Positions 1 to 8,783 of a DNA stretch of 64,000 bases are shown here, one piece after another. The position numbers and the translations under genes were made by a program. The notes beneath the pieces were generated by a model, which was not told the origin of the DNA, searched no databases, and saw nothing but the letters and a program-made list of their open reading frames with translations. This DNA comes from Streptomyces guryensis. Lineage in GTDB: Bacteria; Actinomycetota; Actinomycetes; Streptomycetales; Streptomycetaceae. How positions within the stretch are numbered: position 1 is the first letter of the stretch; each line of letters begins with the position of its first letter. The stretch spans positions 62,001-126,000 of the forward strand of contig NZ_JAJSBI010000020.1 of the NCBI RefSeq assembly GCF_021261325.1, in the 5' to 3' direction.

Positions 1-1004
1 AACACGTCCGACTCGCGTCCGTCCTCGCGCACCAGGGTCGCGGTCAGCCCCAGCCGCCGCCGTGCCTGCAGGTCCGCCGTGAACTTGAACACCGGCGCGG
101 GCAGCAGGTGCACCTCGTCGTAGACGATCAGCCCCCAGTCGCGGGAGTCGAAGAGTTCGAGGTGCGGGTAGACGCCCTTCCGCCTGGTGGTCAGCACCTG
201 GTACGTGGCGATGGTGACCGGCCGGATCTCCTTCCGCGTCCCGCTGTACTCACCGATCTCCTCCTCGGTCAGCGAGGTCCGCTTCACCAGCTCGTGCTTC
301 CACTGCCGCGCGGAGACCGTGTTCGTGACGAGGATCAGGGTCGTCGACTTCGCCTGCGCCATGGACCCGGCGCCGACGAGCGTCTTCCCGGCGCCGCACG
401 GCAGCACGACGACCCCGCTCCCGCCGTGCCAGAAGTTCTCCACGGCCTGCTTCTGGTACGGCCGCAGCGCCCACCCGTCCTCGGCGAGCTCGATCGGATG
501 CGCCTCGCCGTCCACGTATCCCGCGAGATCCTCGGCGGGCCAGCCCAGCTTCAGCAGCGTCTGCTTGATCTGCCCGCGCTCGGAGGGGTGCACGGCGACG
601 GTGTCCGGGTCGAGCCGCGCCCCGACCAGCGGAGCGATCCGCTTCGAGCGCAGGATCTCCTCCAGCACCGGCCGGTCGGTGGTGGTGAGGACCAGCCCGT
701 GGGCGGGGTGCTTGCTGAGGGTCAGCCGCCCGTAGCGGTCCATGGTGTCGGCGACGTCGACCAGCAGGGCGTGCGGCACGGGATACCGGCTGTACTGCAC
801 GAGGGCGTCCACGACCTGCTCGGCGTCGTGTCCGGCCGCCCGCGCGTTCCACAGCCCCAGCGGCGTCACCCGGTACGTGTGGATGTGCTCGGGCGCCCGC
901 TCCAGCTCCGCGAACGCCGCGATGGCGCGACGGCACTCGTCGGCCTGCTCGTGGTCGACTTCCAGGAGCAGGGTCTTGTCGGACTGGACGATTAGGCAGG
1001 ACAC
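1..1004 (-). CDS. DNA repair helicase XPB (partial; C-terminus beyond left edge)
   Basis: Superfamily 2 DNA helicase related to XPB/Ssl2, expected to act in DNA repair. About 334 residues are visible: an N-terminal XPB-type domain (residues ~1-175), Walker A in LPCGAGKTL (~201-209), the Walker B/DEVH box (~296-299) and the GLTATLVRED motif (~319-328). The C-terminal helicase lobe lies outside the window. The gene is interrupted by element 1. The native start (GTG at 11155) is 10 kb away and the element end supplies a replacement: a GGAGG five bases before GTG at 1004, reading VSC in place of VNGP and rejoining the native frame at LIVQSDKT. The ATG at 1008 is out of frame. The hybrid gene should still be translated, but from an element-borne promoter; that is inferred. 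Confidence 0.93.
   Translation of the reverse strand, partial: MSCLIVQSDKTLLLEVDHEQADECRRAIAAFAELERAPEHIHTYRVTPLGLWNARAAGHDAEQVVDALVQYSRYPVPHALLVDVADTMDRYGRLTLSKHPAHGLVLTTTDRPVLEEILRSKRIAPLVGARLDPDTVAVHPSERGQIKQTLLKLGWPAEDLAGYVDGEAHPIELAEDGWALRPYQKQAVENFWHGGSGVVVLPCGAGKTLVGAGSMAQAKSTTLILVTNTVSARQWKHELVKRTSLTEEEIGEYSGTRKEIRPVTIATYQVLTTRRKGVYPHLELFDSRDWGLIVYDEVHLLPAPVFKFTADLQARRRLGLTATLVREDGRESDV
985..992. other. attL core of element 1
   Basis: TGGACGAT (ATCGTCCA on the xpb strand), identical to 11133-11140 and flanked by unrelated bases on both sides in the two copies. It falls on xpb codons for I-V-Q, so the reading frame is kept across the junction. The short identity is typical of serine integrases, which need only a matching central dinucleotide. 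Confidence 0.88.
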
Positions 1005-1032
1005 GCATACCTCCACGGATAGGATTGTCACC

Positions 1033-2673
1033 GTGACAGACAGCAAACCTGCCACGGCTCGGGCCATGCCCCGTGCCCGGCGCCGAAAGGGCGTTCCGGC
1101 CAGCGCGCCGGGGATGCGCGCTGCTATCTATGTTCGCCTATCGCGTGAAACCGACGAGACGACTTCTCCCGAGCGCCAGAGAGCGGCGTGCGAGGCGCTG
1201 TGTGAGGCGCGTGGCTGGGACGTCATAGTCGTCGAGGAAGACATCGATGTCTCCGGTTTCTCGCGGGGCCTCGACCGGCCCGGTCTGCAACGCATCCTGA
1301 CCAGGCTCGCCGAGCTGGACGTGATCGTGTTCTTCAAGATCGACCGGCTCGCACGCTCGACGGTCGACTTCGCGGAGATCATGCGACTCGCCGAGCACCA
1401 GAGCGTCGCGCTCGCGTCGGCGACCGAGCCGCTCGACCTCACGTCGTCCATGGGCCGAGCCATGGCAAAAGTGATCGCGGTCTTTGCCGAGCTGGAGTCC
1501 GACACCATCGGCATGCGGGTGTCCAGCGCGCACGAGCACCTGCGGCGTGAGGGCCGCTACACCGGCGGGCGGGTTCCGTACGGGTACATGGTCGTCCCCA
1601 ACCCGAACGGGGCGGGCAAGGTTCTCGCGGTCAACGAGGACGAGGCCAAGACGATCAGGAGGATCGTGGAGCAGGTCCTTGCCAAGGACTCGCTCATGCA
1701 GATCATCAACGACCTCAACAAAGAGGGCGTCCCGTCGCCTGGCCACACCTCACGCCAGACCACGGGCAAGCGCAGCGACTCCAAGCAGTGGTACACGACG
1801 ACGCTGCGCAGCCTGCTGGGCAACCCCCAGTTGCTCGGCCAGGTCATCGAGGATGGAAAGCCGATCCTGCGGACGGACGGTCTGCCCCTGGTCAACCGCC
1901 CGCCGATCCTCGACACGGACACCTGGCAGGCTCTCCAGGACGAGCTGGAGCGCCGGGCCAATCCCGGTGAGAAGCGCCGGGAGGGGACGTCGCTGTTGCG
2001 AGGCATCATGCACTGCGGAGTCTGCGGTGAGCGCATGTACACCTTCAGCGGGCGCAACGGCCAGCTTCGGTACCGGTGCATCGGCCCCCTGAAGTACCGC
2101 CAGCGGGCGGCCAAGGGGGAGGAGAAGCCGGGCGAGAAGTGCTACGGGCCGACCGTGGCGGGGGTGACCACCGAGGAGCATGTCACCGAGCAGTTCCTTG
2201 CGAAGTACGGGCACCTCCCCGTGATGCGGATGGTCCAGGAGGTGGGCGAGGACTTCCGTCCCCAGATCAGGCAGGCGGAGGAAGCCCTGGCCGACTTGCA
2301 GAAGGACCGGTACGACCGAGGTCTGTTCAAGGGAGACGACGGCGCGATCCGGTACGCGGAGCAGTACGCCAAGCTGGAGGACCGCCTGGCCTCCCTGAAG
2401 GAGAAGCAGCGAACGGCGAAGCCCGGCGGCGTGAAGGAGGAGCCGACCGGCGAGACGCACGCCGAACAGTGGAAGCGCTCTGACGTGGCCGGTAAGCGGG
2501 ACCTGTTGCTGAACGCGGGCGGTTACGTGGAGGTGGCACCCGCGCGGCGCGGCGGGAAGAAGCTGGACACGTCGCGGTTGTCGGTGCACTTCGGCGAGGA
2601 GGGGCACATGCGGCGGGCGGCAGCGGTGAGGAAGAGCGGGCGGGACGAGACGCCCAAGGAAGACGCAGGCTGA
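1033..2673 (+). CDS. Large serine integrase of element 1
   Basis: Site-specific recombinase of the large serine family (546 aa). The resolvase-type catalytic domain spans residues ~28-190 with the nucleophile Ser37 in AIYVRLSRE. It is followed by a recombinase domain (~200-310), a zinc ribbon with Cys near 328, 331, 349 and 370, and a coiled-coil arm (~405-470) as used for synapsis control. It sits 40 bp inside attL and reads inward, the usual position for an integrase. The start chosen is GTG 1033 (VTDSKPATAR), the first plausible in-frame start inside the element; ATG at 1066 or 1113 (MRAAIYVRLSRE) are alternatives, since the sequence before 1033 has only a weak GGATAGG. The integrase and the hybrid xpb are divergent and share about 28 bp of upstream DNA. 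Confidence 0.93.
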   Translation: MTDSKPATARAMPRARRRKGVPASAPGMRAAIYVRLSRETDETTSPERQRAACEALCEARGWDVIVVEEDIDVSGFSRGLDRPGLQRILTRLAELDVIVFFKIDRLARSTVDFAEIMRLAEHQSVALASATEPLDLTSSMGRAMAKVIAVFAELESDTIGMRVSSAHEHLRREGRYTGGRVPYGYMVVPNPNGAGKVLAVNEDEAKTIRRIVEQVLAKDSLMQIINDLNKEGVPSPGHTSRQTTGKRSDSKQWYTTTLRSLLGNPQLLGQVIEDGKPILRTDGLPLVNRPPILDTDTWQALQDELERRANPGEKRREGTSLLRGIMHCGVCGERMYTFSGRNGQLRYRCIGPLKYRQRAAKGEEKPGEKCYGPTVAGVTTEEHVTEQFLAKYGHLPVMRMVQEVGEDFRPQIRQAEEALADLQKDRYDRGLFKGDDGAIRYAEQYAKLEDRLASLKEKQRTAKPGGVKEEPTGETHAEQWKRSDVAGKRDLLLNAGGYVEVAPARRGGKKLDTSRLSVHFGEEGHMRRAAAVRKSGRDETPKEDAG

Positions 2674-2691
2674 CGCCGTCGGACACGCAAG

Positions 2692-2725
2692 AAGGCGCCC
2701 CCACCGGATGAGGTGGGGGCGCCCT
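2692..2725. terminator. Bidirectional terminator hairpin
   Basis: A perfect 12-bp stem (GGCGCCCCCACC / GGTGGGGGCGCC, 2694-2705 and 2712-2723) with a 6-nt loop, lying between the convergent integrase gene and the rep-linked hypothetical gene. Confidence 0.85.
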
Positions 2726-2740
2726 TCTATGCGGCCGGGA

Positions 2741-3250
2741 TCAGGCTGTGTATCGGTCGCTGTGACGCCAAGGACCGACGACCTTGATGGAGGGGCGGCA
2801 GTACGACAGCGTGGCTCCGTTGCGGGTGGTGAACTCAACTGTCTCTGCGGTGAGTTCGCAGAGAGCATCACCGGAGGTGTCCGCGAGTGCGGACCGCAGC
2901 GCCGGGACGGATTCCGCGAGATCCCACGAGGAGGAGCTGAGGCGGAAACCACCGAGGTCGTAGGCATCTGCGAGACGGAACGTGACGCGAACACTGGGCC
3001 TGGGTTCGTAGCGGGGCGCGGCCGTCAACAGGCCCGCCCTGACGGACTCAGGGCCGGAGACCACGACGGGCAGGCTGCTCGATCGGGGCAGCACCTCAAG
3101 CTGGCCGGAGGCGTCTTTGGACTGGATCGGCGACTGCTCACCGAAGAGGCGTCGTATGACTGCGGCGACTCCCGCACTCTCCGTGGAGACATGCCACGCG
3201 CCTTGCCCGCAGCGGAAGCGGCCGACGAACGTCGTGGTGCGGTTAGTCAC
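2741..3250 (-). CDS. Hypothetical protein translationally coupled to Rep
   Basis: A 169-aa protein of unknown function. Its GTG start overlaps the rep stop codon in a GTGA arrangement, so the two are probably co-translated, which suggests a role in element replication or maintenance. No transmembrane segment, signal peptide or recognisable catalytic motif is visible; the N-terminal half begins TTTFVGRFRCG and the sequence looks like a soluble mixed alpha/beta protein. It ends just before the terminator that separates it from the integrase. Genes of similar size occur between rep and int in other AICEs, but I cannot assign it to a named family. Confidence 0.75.
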   Translation of the reverse strand: MTNRTTTFVGRFRCGQGAWHVSTESAGVAAVIRRLFGEQSPIQSKDASGQLEVLPRSSSLPVVVSGPESVRAGLLTAAPRYEPRPSVRVTFRLADAYDLGGFRLSSSSWDLAESVPALRSALADTSGDALCELTAETVEFTTRNGATLSYCRPSIKVVGPWRHSDRYTA

Positions 3251-4686
3251 GGGGCGTCGCCCTCTCGCTTGAGCCGGAGGGCGGCGGCACGCTCACGTCG
3301 GACGGAGGCCGCCAGCAGTTCCTCACCGGGGCTGTAGCCGCTGCCGAGGTACTGCCAGTGCGAGACGGTGTCGGCGGCCGTGTCGTCGAGGGCGGACGCC
3401 CCAGCACGTGCGCGGGCCTTGTCCACGGCCCAGGTACGGCGGGCGCCGCGAAGGGCGCCCAGGGTCGTGGAGTAGCGGCGGGACTTGGAGGAGAAGTGGC
3501 CGCGATAGCCGAGCATGTGGGTCCAGCGCCACAGGTTGAGGTGGGCGAAGTCGGGGAGCTGCCCCAATTGCCAGCATGTGCGGATGAGTTGGCGTACGTG
3601 GTCCTGCACGCGCAGGGACTCGGGTGGTTCGGCCAGGCCGGTGCCGATGCAGTGGGGGCATTCGGTGTGGTCTCCGCGTGGGGTGAGGATGGCGCCGCGA
3701 CCCTGACAGGGAGCGCAGTACAGGGGGCGGTCGATAGTGCCGGAGTCTTCGGCGCCCTTGGTGGCGTACTTGGCGACGTATCCGGCCACGGCCGCATCGG
3801 TCAGGGGCGTGTCCGGTCCGGGGCTGGTGATCTCGCGTACGTCCATCTGTGTGCCCCAATTCAGTTCACGACTGCCGATGGCGTCGGATTCGACGACGAG
3901 GAGCACGCGGGAGGCTGCCGCATGGATGGCGTCGGTGAGGAGCGGGACGGTGGCCCAGGCGGGTGGGGACTGGTCGTGGCCGTCCGGGCCGTCGAGGCGG
4001 ATCACGGCGTGGAAGTGCACGGCGCCGCGTTTCTGGTACTCCGCCACCTTGGCGAAGGAGAGCCGCAGCACGCCAGGCAGTGCTTTTTGGGGGATGCCGG
4101 CGAGGGCGGCGATCTCGCGGCGCAGGTTGCGGGTGAAGCGGTCCCACAGCACCCCGGCGTGGGCATTGAAGAGGATCGCGCCGCAGTAGTCGTACGTCAC
4201 CGGATTCAGTGGCGTACCCAGGGCCGGATCGGTCTCGGCGTGGTGGACGCCGCAGCGGCAGGGCCGCAGACCGGGGCGGTTGTGCACAGGGCCGAAGCTG
4301 GGGGCGGTCAGGGTGGCGAACACGCGCGGGTGGGTGCGCACGGTGTCGGGCACGGTCTTTCCGCCGGTGAGTCCGGAGCGTATGAGGTAGTAGGTGTCGG
4401 CGGCGTAGATGCGTGAGCAGGCCGGGCAGCGCGAGGCGCGGCGGTTGCCACAGGCGATCAGGAGCCTTCCGGTGGGCTCATCGGTGGCGGTGTCGTACGA
4501 GCGCAGCACCTCACCCGTGGCGGAGTCGAGAGTGACTGTGTGGCCCATGAGCTGTACGGGATGGGTGCAGCCGCCGAGGCGGTCGAGGCGGGAGCGGTGG
4601 CGGTCGAATTCATCGAGGTTGGCCAGGCGAAGGAGGTCACGCACGGCCGGGGAGACGACGGGGCGGGGTGTCGAGCAATCGGGCAT
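3247..4686 (-). CDS. RepSA-type replication initiator (HUH endonuclease)
   Basis: Replication initiator of the pSAM2 RepSA kind, expected to nick the element's double-strand origin and drive rolling-circle replication. The 479-aa product has the two signature motifs of HUH nucleases: a metal-binding VHFHAVIRLDG (HFH at residues ~224-226) and a downstream YVAKYATKG (Tyr303, Tyr307) carrying the candidate nucleophile. An N-terminal Cys cluster (~80-92), a CRCGVHH segment (~143-149) and a CxxC pair near residue 325 suggest zinc binding. The start is ATG 4686 (MPDCSTPRP); a longer reading to 4773 lacks an RBS. It lies downstream of the transfer gene in the same orientation and overlaps the next gene by 4 bp. 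Confidence 0.9.
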   Translation of the reverse strand: MPDCSTPRPVVSPAVRDLLRLANLDEFDRHRSRLDRLGGCTHPVQLMGHTVTLDSATGEVLRSYDTATDEPTGRLLIACGNRRASRCPACSRIYAADTYYLIRSGLTGGKTVPDTVRTHPRVFATLTAPSFGPVHNRPGLRPCRCGVHHAETDPALGTPLNPVTYDYCGAILFNAHAGVLWDRFTRNLRREIAALAGIPQKALPGVLRLSFAKVAEYQKRGAVHFHAVIRLDGPDGHDQSPPAWATVPLLTDAIHAAASRVLLVVESDAIGSRELNWGTQMDVREITSPGPDTPLTDAAVAGYVAKYATKGAEDSGTIDRPLYCAPCQGRGAILTPRGDHTECPHCIGTGLAEPPESLRVQDHVRQLIRTCWQLGQLPDFAHLNLWRWTHMLGYRGHFSSKSRRYSTTLGALRGARRTWAVDKARARAGASALDDTAADTVSHWQYLGSGYSPGEELLAASVRRERAAALRLKREGDAP

Positions 4687-4835
4687 GATGCGGGGGTCTT
4701 CCGGTGCGAGTCGGGAGGCGGCCGGGCAGGAACCGAACGTTTGGCGATGTGCGGGTCCCTGCCCGGCGTACAAGATCGTGAGAAGGACGGATGAGCGGGC
4801 CCGGCGGGGCGCGAGCGTTCATCACACGACCTGTA

Positions 4836-6209
4836 TCAGGCGGCCTTGGTGAAGTCGGCCGGGCCCGGTCCGTCCCTGTGCGGCAGCAGCGCAGCGGGGT
4901 CGACAGTCAGGTGCGCCGTCGCTGTGGCGACCTCGGCCGTGTCAGAGGGGGTGACTTCCGGCATCCGCACGCGGGTGAAGCCCTCCTGGCCTTGGATGCG
5001 CATGGAGGCCACGCCGACGTAGGCCGGATCCTGAAGGCTGACGGGGTTGGCGTCCGGCCACTGGCGGATGTCGTCACCGAGTGCGGCCACGGCCGCCTCT
5101 TGGGTGGTCTGGGCGAAGGAGACACGGATTCCGCAGTTGTCGCGGATCGAGGTGGGGATGGCGTCACCGGTGGGCTTCTGAGTGACCACGATGGTCACGA
5201 AGCCGACCGAGCGGCCCTTGCGGATCAGGTCGTCCACGAGCCGGGCGTTTTCGGCGGCCAGGGCGGCCAGTTCCCGGGAGCGCTTGTCGCTGCCCTTGGG
5301 CTGGCTGAAGAAGGTGTGCGCCTCGTCGATGACCAGGATCACCAGGGGCCAGGCAGCCGACGGGTTCACGTCCCACAGGTTGGCGGTGCCCAGAGCCCGT
5401 TTCATGGCGGCGAAACGGTCGCGGCGCAGCTTGACCAGCCTGGTGAACAGCTTGTTCGCCTCGGCCAGGTCGTCGCCGACGAACGCGAACAGGCGCGGCG
5501 CGATCTCGGCGTAGTCGCCCGCATCGGCGGTTTCGGCCTTGCCGTCGGCTACGGCGAACTGAACCGCGTCCGAGGGCGCGAAGCGTCCGATGAGACTGTT
5601 GATGAGCGAGGTCTTGCCGTAGCCGGGCAGTCCGGCCACCGCGATGCCGGGCACGTTGGACAAGGCCGCCGCCACGGGCTTGGCGTACTCGTCCTCCCCC
5701 ATCGGCCACACGCGCAGCGTGGCGGGGGCCGTCAGGCCGGGACGGTACCGGGTCGGCGCGGCTAGCGGGTCAAAGCGCACGGCACGCACCAGCAGGCGGC
5801 CGGGACCGTCCGGGACGACGGAGACACGGGCACAGCCCCACAGATCGGCCAAGTGGCGGGCTTGCTGTGTGACTTCATCCACGCCGATGCCCGCGACGGT
5901 CTTCATGCGGATGCTGACGCCGGTACGGTCCGCCCGGGTCGTGATCGCGGGAATCCGGGTACGGGGTTCGGGCCGCCGGCCCCTCTTGGCGATGAGCTGT
6001 GCCCCCGTGGTCGGGGTGCGGTCAGCGACCGCGAGGCCGAGCATGGGCGCGCTGCGCCGCCAGGTGCGGCGGATGCGTGACGCCAGCCGCAGACTGGCCC
6101 GTGTCTCACTGTCGGCCCGCAGGTAGCGCAGCGCAGTGAAGGCGCCGAACGTCACCAGAAATGCGGCGGCGATGCCCAGGGCGACATGGGCGATGGGCTC
6201 AGGGGGCAT
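4836..6209 (-). CDS. FtsK/SpoIIIE-like conjugal transfer ATPase (Tra)
   Basis: DNA translocase of the TraSA/TraB type, which in Streptomyces is enough to move double-stranded DNA between mycelia. The 457-aa protein has one N-terminal membrane helix (~8-27), a linker, then a RecA-like ATPase with Walker A GLPGYGKT (~193-200) and Walker B LVILVIDEAH (~289-298). A TQKP segment follows Walker B, as in FtsK-family motors. The start ATG 6209 (MPPEPIAHV) places the helix right at the N-terminus; an in-frame extension to 6251 is unlikely. It is in one transcriptional direction with rep (149 bp downstream) and with the small genes upstream, so the replication-transfer block is probably one operon. Confidence 0.92.
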   Translation of the reverse strand: MPPEPIAHVALGIAAAFLVTFGAFTALRYLRADSETRASLRLASRIRRTWRRSAPMLGLAVADRTPTTGAQLIAKRGRRPEPRTRIPAITTRADRTGVSIRMKTVAGIGVDEVTQQARHLADLWGCARVSVVPDGPGRLLVRAVRFDPLAAPTRYRPGLTAPATLRVWPMGEDEYAKPVAAALSNVPGIAVAGLPGYGKTSLINSLIGRFAPSDAVQFAVADGKAETADAGDYAEIAPRLFAFVGDDLAEANKLFTRLVKLRRDRFAAMKRALGTANLWDVNPSAAWPLVILVIDEAHTFFSQPKGSDKRSRELAALAAENARLVDDLIRKGRSVGFVTIVVTQKPTGDAIPTSIRDNCGIRVSFAQTTQEAAVAALGDDIRQWPDANPVSLQDPAYVGVASMRIQGQEGFTRVRMPEVTPSDTAEVATATAHLTVDPAALLPHRDGPGPADFTKAA

Positions 6210-6349
6210 TCCGCCCGGGGATTGGGATATGGCGAGGTGATGCAAGGGCAACTCCGTTTGCTCTTGGAGGTGTTGGATGCATTACGGAGGGGCGGCCCGC
6301 CCCGGAATCGCGCGATGGGGGGGCGAGGCGGGCCGCCGGTGGGAGTGGA

Positions 6350-6556
6350 TTACCGCCCGAGGTGGCAGAAGCGAAGCAGGTGCATGGACAGAGCCGAGTA
6401 GTCGGCCCCAGCCATGACCGGCGGATATCCGTGGCGCTCAAGAACGGCAGCCACGTCCTGTACGAGCAGGGACGTAAAACGGCTGTCGGGAGCGTTCTCG
6501 GTGTTCATATCGCCAACCGGGTAGACAGGCGTGAACTTGGGCATGGGGGCAGTCAC
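6350..6556 (-). CDS. Small hypothetical protein upstream of tra
   Basis: A 68-aa protein (VTAPMPKFTPVYPVG at its start) whose GTG overlaps the stop of the preceding gene (GTGA), showing translational coupling. It has no membrane segment. The core FTSLLVQDVAAVLERHGYPP resembles short helical proteins found next to tra/spd genes in actinomycete elements, but I cannot name the family. The position between a SCO3933-like regulator and tra suggests an accessory role in transfer or its control. Confidence 0.7.
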   Translation of the reverse strand: MTAPMPKFTPVYPVGDMNTENAPDSRFTSLLVQDVAAVLERHGYPPVMAGADYSALSMHLLRFCHLGR

Positions 6557-6894
6557 TTGGTGTTCTCCATTTCGATCGAGTCGGCGCGGTAGGCCACGCC
6601 GTCGGAAAGTTGGTCGTTGAAGATGCGCGCCCACGGCGTGGCCGTCAGGCCGACGGGCCGCACCGGCACGCCCAGGCGCAGACCCTGGGGGATCTTGGAC
6701 GCCGGGACGGTGACTTTGAGCAGGTCCGCCGCGCCATCGGCCATCTCCAGCAGGCTCACGGTGTGCAGCGGCTCCCCGGTCTGGGGGTGCGTGGCGATCT
6801 CGCCCGTGCGCAAGTCCTTGACCTTCGGCGCACTGGGGGTGGCAACGGTGTACAGGGCGCCCTGGGTCAGGACGCGAATCGGCTTGGAGGCCAT
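6553..6894 (-). CDS. SCO3933-family regulatory-like protein
   Basis: A 113-aa soluble protein matching the pattern of the small 'SCO3933 family' proteins found beside tra genes in Streptomyces integrative elements. It has a central repeat of short beta-strand-like segments and a C-terminal PWARIFNDQLSDGVAYRADS motif, close to the PW..-GVAFRA ending I recall for that family. The start ATG 6894 has a GGAAGG RBS nearby. It is the first gene of the block 6350-6894-tra-rep, so the promoter for the block is probably in the long gap upstream. The regulatory role is by family name only. Confidence 0.62.
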   Translation of the reverse strand: MASKPIRVLTQGALYTVATPSAPKVKDLRTGEIATHPQTGEPLHTVSLLEMADGAADLLKVTVPASKIPQGLRLGVPVRPVGLTATPWARIFNDQLSDGVAYRADSIEMENTK

Positions 6895-7461
6895 GGGGGA
6901 ATTCCTTCCGGGTCGGGAAAATGGGCGCAGGGAACCAGCACCACCGAGTACGGACCGTCGGCCCCACACCGTGTGGCGTTGGTAGGGAAAATGATCCGGA
7001 GAATCCCCGGTTTTGCTAACCGGCGATCGTCGGCTACGTTGCGCTCCGCCATCTCGGTTGACGGGATGACAAATTGGGGTGAAATCCGGCAATGCGGAAC
7101 GTCACTAACCGTCGGAGCTGTCGTGGAAAAGTGCCGTAGGGAGAAACCTCGGCCGTAGAAAAAGCGTCCCGTTCCTGGCAGCAGCCGCTGGCAGGGTCGC
7201 CACGGATCGCCACGGGGGCGCGTCGAAACCTTCCTTACTGGATCAAGAGGGCGGACCGCTGACGCGGTCCGTCGCGCGCCGCCCCCGGCAACCGCCCGCT
7301 CCTGTCTGCGCCCCGCTCAGCGGCTCCCGGAGACTGGCGCGTGAACAATGCGAACTCGGGTTCCATAGCCCTGCCCCAAGGCTCCAAGCGGCCAGACAGC
7401 CCGTCCGATGGGGAGACGGACGCACCCCGAGAGCGCTTGACGCTCGCCGGCGCAGACCGAC
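6895..7461. other. 567-bp gene-free control region of element 1
   Basis: No convincing gene in either strand. The right part of the gap (about 6980-7160) is noticeably richer in A+T than the neighbours, and the gap lies directly upstream of the regulator-tra-rep block, so it probably holds that block's promoter. Small repeats are present: a tandem TCGCCACGG pair at 7197-7215 and a TGGCAG pair around 7177-7194. An origin or operator here is possible but not demonstrable by eye. Confidence 0.5.
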
Positions 7462-8193
7462 CTACGCCTTGAGGCCGAAGAAATCGGTGAGCCACGCCGA
7501 CAGGAGGGCGACGAGGCAGCCGACGAAGGTCAGCGCGATTCCGGACACCAGCCCCCACTTCGTGCCGCTTCTGCCCTGCTCGGTTCGGCTTTGGATCTCC
7601 CGCCGACGCTCTGGAAGCACGGGTGTCGCGTAGTCCACCTTGAGCCACTGCTTGTAGGCGATGGCCGCGGTCACGAGACCGAGCAGGACCGCGGGGTACA
7701 TCACGGCCCCGATCACTCCGCGCGTGTGATCTGACGGTGAAATGAGTCCGATTCCGTCGGCCAGAAGGATGGCCAGGAACGTCAGGCCAGGGCCGAAGCC
7801 GAAGGCCCTTACAGTCCAGACGGCGGCCAAGCTCTGCCACCCTGGCCGCCTACGAACGCTCACCAAGCTGTGCACATCCCGCGCAAGTTCGCGGGCCTCC
7901 TGACTGTCACTCGCGGAGACATAGGGCACTACCCCAAGGTGTACTTCGACGTGCGGCTCTCCCGCGATCAAGCGCACGCGGTCCAAGTCATCCGGCGAGG
8001 CGTCTCGAAGATCCTCAACCTCGTCGGCTACGCCGTTGACACCCACGAGGATGGTGACGCTCTCGGCGCGTTCCTTCAGCAAGTCATGCACGTTCTCGAT
8101 GTCGTCGAGGCAGAGTTGAGCCCCACGAATTGACCAGAACCGCTCAGTCGCCGGTGCCAAGTGCTGACGTGGAAGCCTCCGTAAAGCGCACAT
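7462..8193 (-). CDS. Unknown membrane protein, cargo of element 1
   Basis: A 243-aa protein that I do not recognise. The first ~115 residues are soluble and acidic, with a ILVGVNGVADEVEDLRD segment and short alternating hydrophobic strands. The C-terminal half has three hydrophobic segments (about residues 130-147, 156-180 and 215-238) separated by a basic, Arg/Glu-rich stretch. This gives a cytoplasmic sensor-like domain tethered to a small membrane domain. It lies alone between the transfer block and the NUDIX gene, in a cargo position. The ATG 8193 has no clear RBS; a TTG 33 bases further in, preceded by GGAGG, is an alternative start. Confidence 0.65.
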   Translation of the reverse strand: MCALRRLPRQHLAPATERFWSIRGAQLCLDDIENVHDLLKERAESVTILVGVNGVADEVEDLRDASPDDLDRVRLIAGEPHVEVHLGVVPYVSASDSQEARELARDVHSLVSVRRRPGWQSLAAVWTVRAFGFGPGLTFLAILLADGIGLISPSDHTRGVIGAVMYPAVLLGLVTAAIAYKQWLKVDYATPVLPERRREIQSRTEQGRSGTKWGLVSGIALTFVGCLVALLSAWLTDFFGLKA

Positions 8194-8308
8194 GGAGGGA
8201 GACTACTTGGGCGTGGCTGAGGCAGGTGGGGGTTGCTGGAGGCACACGTGGCCGGTGCTCTGTCGGCGCACCCGCCGTCGTGGCGGGCTGTCTGTGGCTG
8301 AGGTCGAC

Positions 8309-8779
8309 TCAGCCGAGATACGGGGCCGAGCGATGCTCCAGGAAGTGAACCAGACGCAGGCGTTGCGTGTGGTGCATGGGGAGCGCGTCCAGTTCCTCTG
8401 GGTCCACGAAGCGGAGTTCCGTGGACTCATCCGAGATCTCCAGAGCGCCGCCGATGACGCGGGCCGTGAAACACACGTTGAACTGCCGCCGCACCTCGCC
8501 GTCGCTGTAGGCGATGATGTGCCGGGGGTCGGTATACGTCCCGACCAGCCCCGTGATCTCCACGTCGAGGCCCGTCTCCTCCTTGACCTCCCGCACGGCC
8601 GTGCCGGGCAACGAGTCGCCCATGTCCATCCCACCGCCCGGCAGGGCCCACAGGTCGTTGTCCCTGCGCCGCTGGAGGAGGATGCGCCCCTTGTCGTCGG
8701 TCACGACGGCGGAGGCTGCCACGACCAGGCTGTTGGGCTTGGGGGCGCTGGGGTCGTCGTAGTACTCGGTGCGTGCCAT
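8309..8779 (-). CDS. NUDIX hydrolase
   Basis: Nucleoside-diphosphate-linked hydrolase (156 aa). The Nudix box is GGGMDMGDSLPGTAVREV followed by KEETG, at residues ~48-70, matching GX5EX7REUXEEXGU except that Asp takes the place of the first Glu, a common variant. The domain starts with a strand carrying VVAASAVVTDDKG and ILLQRRRDNDLWALPG, typical of MutT/ADP-ribose-type members. The substrate cannot be read from sequence. It is 4 bp from the end of the frameshifted XRE gene upstream and in the same direction, so probably co-transcribed with it. It is element cargo rather than a known AICE core gene. Confidence 0.9.
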   Translation of the reverse strand: MARTEYYDDPSAPKPNSLVVAASAVVTDDKGRILLQRRRDNDLWALPGGGMDMGDSLPGTAVREVKEETGLDVEITGLVGTYTDPRHIIAYSDGEVRRQFNVCFTARVIGGALEISDESTELRFVDPEELDALPMHHTQRLRLVHFLEHRSAPYLG

Positions 8780-8783
8780 GCGG

